7,393 nt of DNA from Wenzhouxiangella sp. Lineage in GTDB: Bacteria > Pseudomonadota > Gammaproteobacteria > Xanthomonadales > Wenzhouxiangellaceae. A model generated the notes under the pieces. It did no database searches, was not told where the DNA came from, and saw only the letters and a program-made list of their open reading frames with translations. A program made the translations under genes and the position numbers. Where the stretch lies: positions 1 to 7,393 of the forward strand of contig JAGYMV010000033.1 in the NCBI GenBank assembly GCA_018400355.1, in the 5' to 3' direction. Shown here piece after piece: positions 6,101 through 7,393 of the stretch; the first letter of the stretch is position 1; every line of letters begins with the position of its first letter.

Positions 6101-6658
6101 TACCTCGATCGCCAAAATGCTGATCTGGAAGAGGCGTTGGAAACACTTGAAAAGGCTATTGAGAAGATTGATCGCGAATCGCGCACCCGATTCAAAGAGA
6201 CCTTTGATCAGATCAACTCCAACATCGAGCTGCTGTTCCCTCGATTGTTCGGCGGAGGGCACGCGCATCTAGAGATGGTGGGCAACGACTGGTTGTCGGC
6301 TGGCATTGCGATCATGGCCAGACCACCAGGCAAACGTGTGGCCCGCATCCATCTGATGTCGGGCGGCGAAAAAGCACTGACCGCCGTGGCCTTTGTGTTT
6401 GCGATCTTCAACCTCAATCCGGCGCCTTTTTGTTTGCTCGATGAGGTGGATGCACCATTGGATGATGCCAATGTCGGTCGTTTTACAGAAATGGTCAAAG
6501 AGATGTCTGACACCGTGCAATTCATTGTGGTCACCCACAACAAGGTGACGATGGAAGCGGCCCACCAAATGCTTGGCGTGACCATGCGCGAACCGGGAGT
6601 CTCTCGCTTGGTCAGTGTGGACTTGGACAAAGCCGTCGCTTTGGCGGCAGAGGCATAA
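3167..6658 (+). CDS. smc: Chromosome partition protein Smc (condensin ATPase)
   Basis: Smc is the ATPase of bacterial condensin; with ScpA and ScpB it extrudes or entraps DNA loops and helps resolve sister chromosomes. The 1163-residue product is of normal full length. It opens MQLTEIKLSGFKSFVDPT, with Walker A GPNGCGKSN (31-39), the R-loop arginine R57 in LRGESMTDVIFSGS and the Q-loop glutamine Q146 in YAIIEQGMISQI. A long coiled coil runs about 165-500, a hinge about 505-640 and the return coil about 645-1010. The C-terminal head has the ABC signature MSGGEKAL (1064-1071), Walker B CLLDEVDAPLDD (1089-1100) with catalytic E1093, and VVTHNK as the H-loop. All ATPase residues are intact. The start has no evident Shine-Dalgarno but aligns exactly with the family N-terminus. 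The gene heads an smc-zipA(-ligA) unit and is divergent from queF. Confidence 0.98.
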   Translation: MQLTEIKLSGFKSFVDPTTIKFPSNIMGVVGPNGCGKSNVIDAVRWVMGESSAKQLRGESMTDVIFSGSSARKPVATATVELVFDNADGRAGGEYAKYAEISVKRQVSRDGTSNYYLNGTRCRRKDITDLFLGTGLGPRSYAIIEQGMISQIVEARPEDLRAFLEEAAGISRYKERRRETENRIKHTRENLERLADLREEVTKQLEKLKRQARSAEKYRELKERYRVDEAKLLALRLREIKHKLDQHNKRIAHLKTELEARVAEQRAAEKELENLRQAQQSASEESSKVQARLYEVGAEIARLEQGIEHQREIRQRQETEHAKIETQMSELQQHLVLDKAQVSETSALIAKLDPELEQAKASEADQAVELEKVEKELSDWQVAWESQQNTKSSLESEIKLLQQQLSHLDERMRQDAERIEVLQQQGFEAVAEKLGHEQVEISRELEAAQREGETLEREQEKNQHNELQLTEAIEADRTGLEEARARLSNLSSRLESLTLLNQAQGPSEEALSWLSSNLDAKPNRLMSELTVTQPTWTVAVEQVLYSWLEAQVVDAGALNVEQKQSPWGFAFVDRQDIAPNPGTLGECVASAGGLTGLLNQVHCFESLAEAKARLSELPAGHSVILPDGTWVGEGWSKQPPNQTDQAQGVLAREAEIRDIEPEIKTMGQRIEQLESKLQATRGELETLREKKAEDTRALAQQERKRSELAARLAGIDTRIKAAAQQKEEQAQELQGLRERQSNDAEAVKQARTSLEKAIDALDKHQATESELAALRQTLNDNRRTVQEMLKSARDQREAIALDLRSARSGLESLSQSIERMDHQVGELQSRYLELSTALAQGDQPIKALEAQRDELLTKRLEVEREMKAARAKLDDLEAARSQSDQARQAAVMAVEQLREQGAQAALEKQELDIHANNLLERIAELKADVDELLSTLADDAETQAFQAKLEELEAQIKRLEPVNLAAIDELAVESERKEYLDRQNADLEEALETLEKAIEKIDRESRTRFKETFDQINSNIELLFPRLFGGGHAHLEMVGNDWLSAGIAIMARPPGKRVARIHLMSGGEKALTAVAFVFAIFNLNPAPFCLLDEVDAPLDDANVGRFTEMVKEMSDTVQFIVVTHNKVTMEAAHQMLGVTMREPGVSRLVSVDLDKAVALAAEA
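3362..3385 (+). repeat. Perfect 9-bp inverted repeat inside the 5' coding region of smc
   Basis: TTTTCTGGC (3362-3370) and GCCAGAAAA (3377-3385) are exact inverted repeats with a 6-base spacer; a further T-G pair could reduce the loop to four bases. It covers smc codons 66-73, just after the R-loop. A smaller hairpin, GTGGC/GCCAC (3389-3402, 4-base loop), follows three bases later. The pairing is certain; any function is unknown. Confidence 0.6.
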
Positions 6659-6670
6659 ATGCATTGACCT

Positions 6671-7375
6671 ATGGATGATCTGCGCCTGACGTTGCTGATA
6701 ATTGGCTTGGTGATCCTGGCCCTGATGGCGCTGGTGCATCACAGGCGCTCCAAGAAGACCAAAGCGCAAGCCAATTGGCGCGTTCATGCCCAAGAACCGA
6801 GCCTCGGCAAAGGCCGTCCGAGCGAGGCATCGGATGAGGAGGCAACTGATCATCATGAGGATCCTCATGAGCAGGCGTCAGCTGACTATCGCGATGAACC
6901 CGTTCAGCCCGCCCTAAAAGGCTTTTCTCCACCACCGGACGCGGCGGGCGAGGTGATCACGCTCTATGTGCGTCGCAGAGACGAGGGGCTGATTTCGGGC
7001 CCAGCGCTATCGGATGCGGCGCGGCGTGCCGGCTTGACCTTTGGCGAAATGAATATTTTTCACCGGCGCCAAGAAGGGGTGGACCAGCCAGTTTTTAGCT
7101 TAGCCAACCTGGTCGCACCCGGTGACTTCAACCCCGATGATTGGGCCTCATTTCAATCCCCAGGCGTGACTTTGTTTGCACAACTGCCTGGGCCTGTGAG
7201 CGCACTCGATGTGTGGGATTCCATGCTTGCCACCGCCACGCGCCTGACAGAACTGCTCGATGCAGTGATTTTGGATGCCAACAAGCTCCAACTCAGTCGC
7301 AAGCGCATCGCAGAAACGCGCGAGCGCATGCGCCAACTGGACAGAGATACGGGCATGACTCACGAGGCAGAGTGA
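6671..7375 (+). CDS. zipA: Cell division protein ZipA
   Basis: ZipA tethers FtsZ polymers to the inner membrane at the division site. The 234-residue product starts with an N-terminal membrane anchor (about 4-22, LRLTLLIIGLVILALMALV) followed by a basic cluster HHRRSKKTK (23-31) that should stay in the cytoplasm. A hydrophilic linker (about 32-93) follows, rich in Asp, Glu and His. The globular FtsZ-tail-binding domain (about 94-228) contains EVITLYVRRRDEGLISGPAL, LTFGEMNIFHRR, VFSLANLVAPGDFNPDDWAS and PGVTLFAQLPGPVSALDVWD, which match the ZipA C-terminal family pattern. It is shorter than E. coli ZipA (about 328 residues), mainly because the Pro/Gln-rich linker is reduced. It starts 12 bases after the smc stop without a clear Shine-Dalgarno and is therefore probably co-transcribed with smc. 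The linker codons contain a striking palindrome cluster described separately. Confidence 0.95.
   Translation: MDDLRLTLLIIGLVILALMALVHHRRSKKTKAQANWRVHAQEPSLGKGRPSEASDEEATDHHEDPHEQASADYRDEPVQPALKGFSPPPDAAGEVITLYVRRRDEGLISGPALSDAARRAGLTFGEMNIFHRRQEGVDQPVFSLANLVAPGDFNPDDWASFQSPGVTLFAQLPGPVSALDVWDSMLATATRLTELLDAVILDANKLQLSRKRIAETRERMRQLDRDTGMTHEAE
6847..6886. repeat. Cluster of three palindromes in the zipA linker, including an 18-bp perfect palindrome
   Basis: TGATCA (6847-6852) is followed directly by the perfect 18-base palindrome TCATGAGGATCCTCATGA (6853-6870), then by GTCAGCTGAC (6877-6886). Centres are 12 and 20 bp apart. GATC occurs in the first and at the centre of the second. The DNA encodes the hydrophilic ZipA linker around HHEDPHEQ, where protein constraint should be low. 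It resembles a binding site for a dimeric protein more than an RNA hairpin, but no known operator is recognised. Confidence 0.6.
7364..7367 (+). promoter_or_regulatory. Ribosome binding site for the gene after zipA
   Basis: GAGG seven bases before the ATG at 7375 lies inside the last zipA codons and supports a new start that overlaps the zipA stop. Confidence 0.55.
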
Positions 7376-7393
7376 TGGCGTCCAAAGCTCAGA
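7375..7393 (+). CDS. ligA: Start of a downstream gene, probably NAD-dependent DNA ligase LigA (truncated by window)
   Basis: Only six codons are seen (MASKAQ). The ATG shares its A with the final base of the zipA TGA stop (TGATG), a typical coupled start, and GAGG lies seven bases upstream. The product name rests on context alone: smc-zipA-ligA is a known order in several gammaproteobacteria. The visible residues cannot confirm it. Confidence 0.5.

Noticed and set aside
6656..6670. Possible terminator between smc and zipA
   Set aside because: The 12-base gap has no inverted repeat or T-tract, so the genes are probably co-transcribed.
6269..6868. 199-codon open frame on the minus strand opposite smc and zipA
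   Set aside because: It spans two well-identified genes and its translation (His/Arg/Gln-rich) resembles no family; it is a reverse-complement shadow.

Overview
This window is ordinary, densely packed chromosome from a proteobacterium, most likely a gammaproteobacterium. Two observations support that. A recognisable zipA follows smc and is itself followed by what looks like the first codons of ligA, an order known from non-enteric gammaproteobacteria such as Pseudomonas. ScpA carries the N-terminal extension leading into a 'DLYIPPDALEVFLEAFEGPLDLL' region that I associate with gammaproteobacterial ScpA. The organism uses Smc-ScpAB rather than the enteric MukBEF. I cannot name genus or species from the sequence. 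No phage, IS element, CRISPR array, tRNA or rRNA gene is visible.

Layout from left to right: scpB (minus strand, running off the left edge) and scpA (minus) form a tight pair. A 77-bp divergent gap separates them from bolA (plus, probable TTG start). bolA overlaps a lipoprotein of the SurA/PpiC foldase type (plus). That gene ends tail-to-tail, with no intergenic base, against queF (minus, short unimodular type). An 83-bp divergent gap separates queF from smc (plus, 1163 codons). zipA (plus) follows 12 bp after smc, and a reading frame that is probably ligA starts on the last base of the zipA stop codon.

Functionally, Smc, ScpA and ScpB are the three subunits of the bacterial condensin that organises and segregates the chromosome; here all three lie within about 6.7 kb but in two opposite-facing transcription units. 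ZipA anchors FtsZ polymers to the inner membrane during division, so the smc-zipA unit joins chromosome segregation to cell division, and LigA would seal nicks in DNA. BolA (iron-sulfur/redox-related regulator), the foldase-like lipoprotein and QueF (queuosine tRNA modification) are unrelated housekeeping functions lying between the two condensin units.

I do not see a convincing undescribed system. The observations most worth a second look are non-coding signals embedded in genes: an 18-bp perfect palindrome flanked by two smaller palindromes in the zipA linker, a 9-bp perfect hairpin in the 5' part of smc, and a hairpin at the ppi/queF convergent junction. Protein-level oddities are a PPIase-family lipoprotein lacking the usual parvulin residues, a short QueF in a ZipA-encoding organism, and an Smc hinge whose C-terminal part departs from the canonical pattern.
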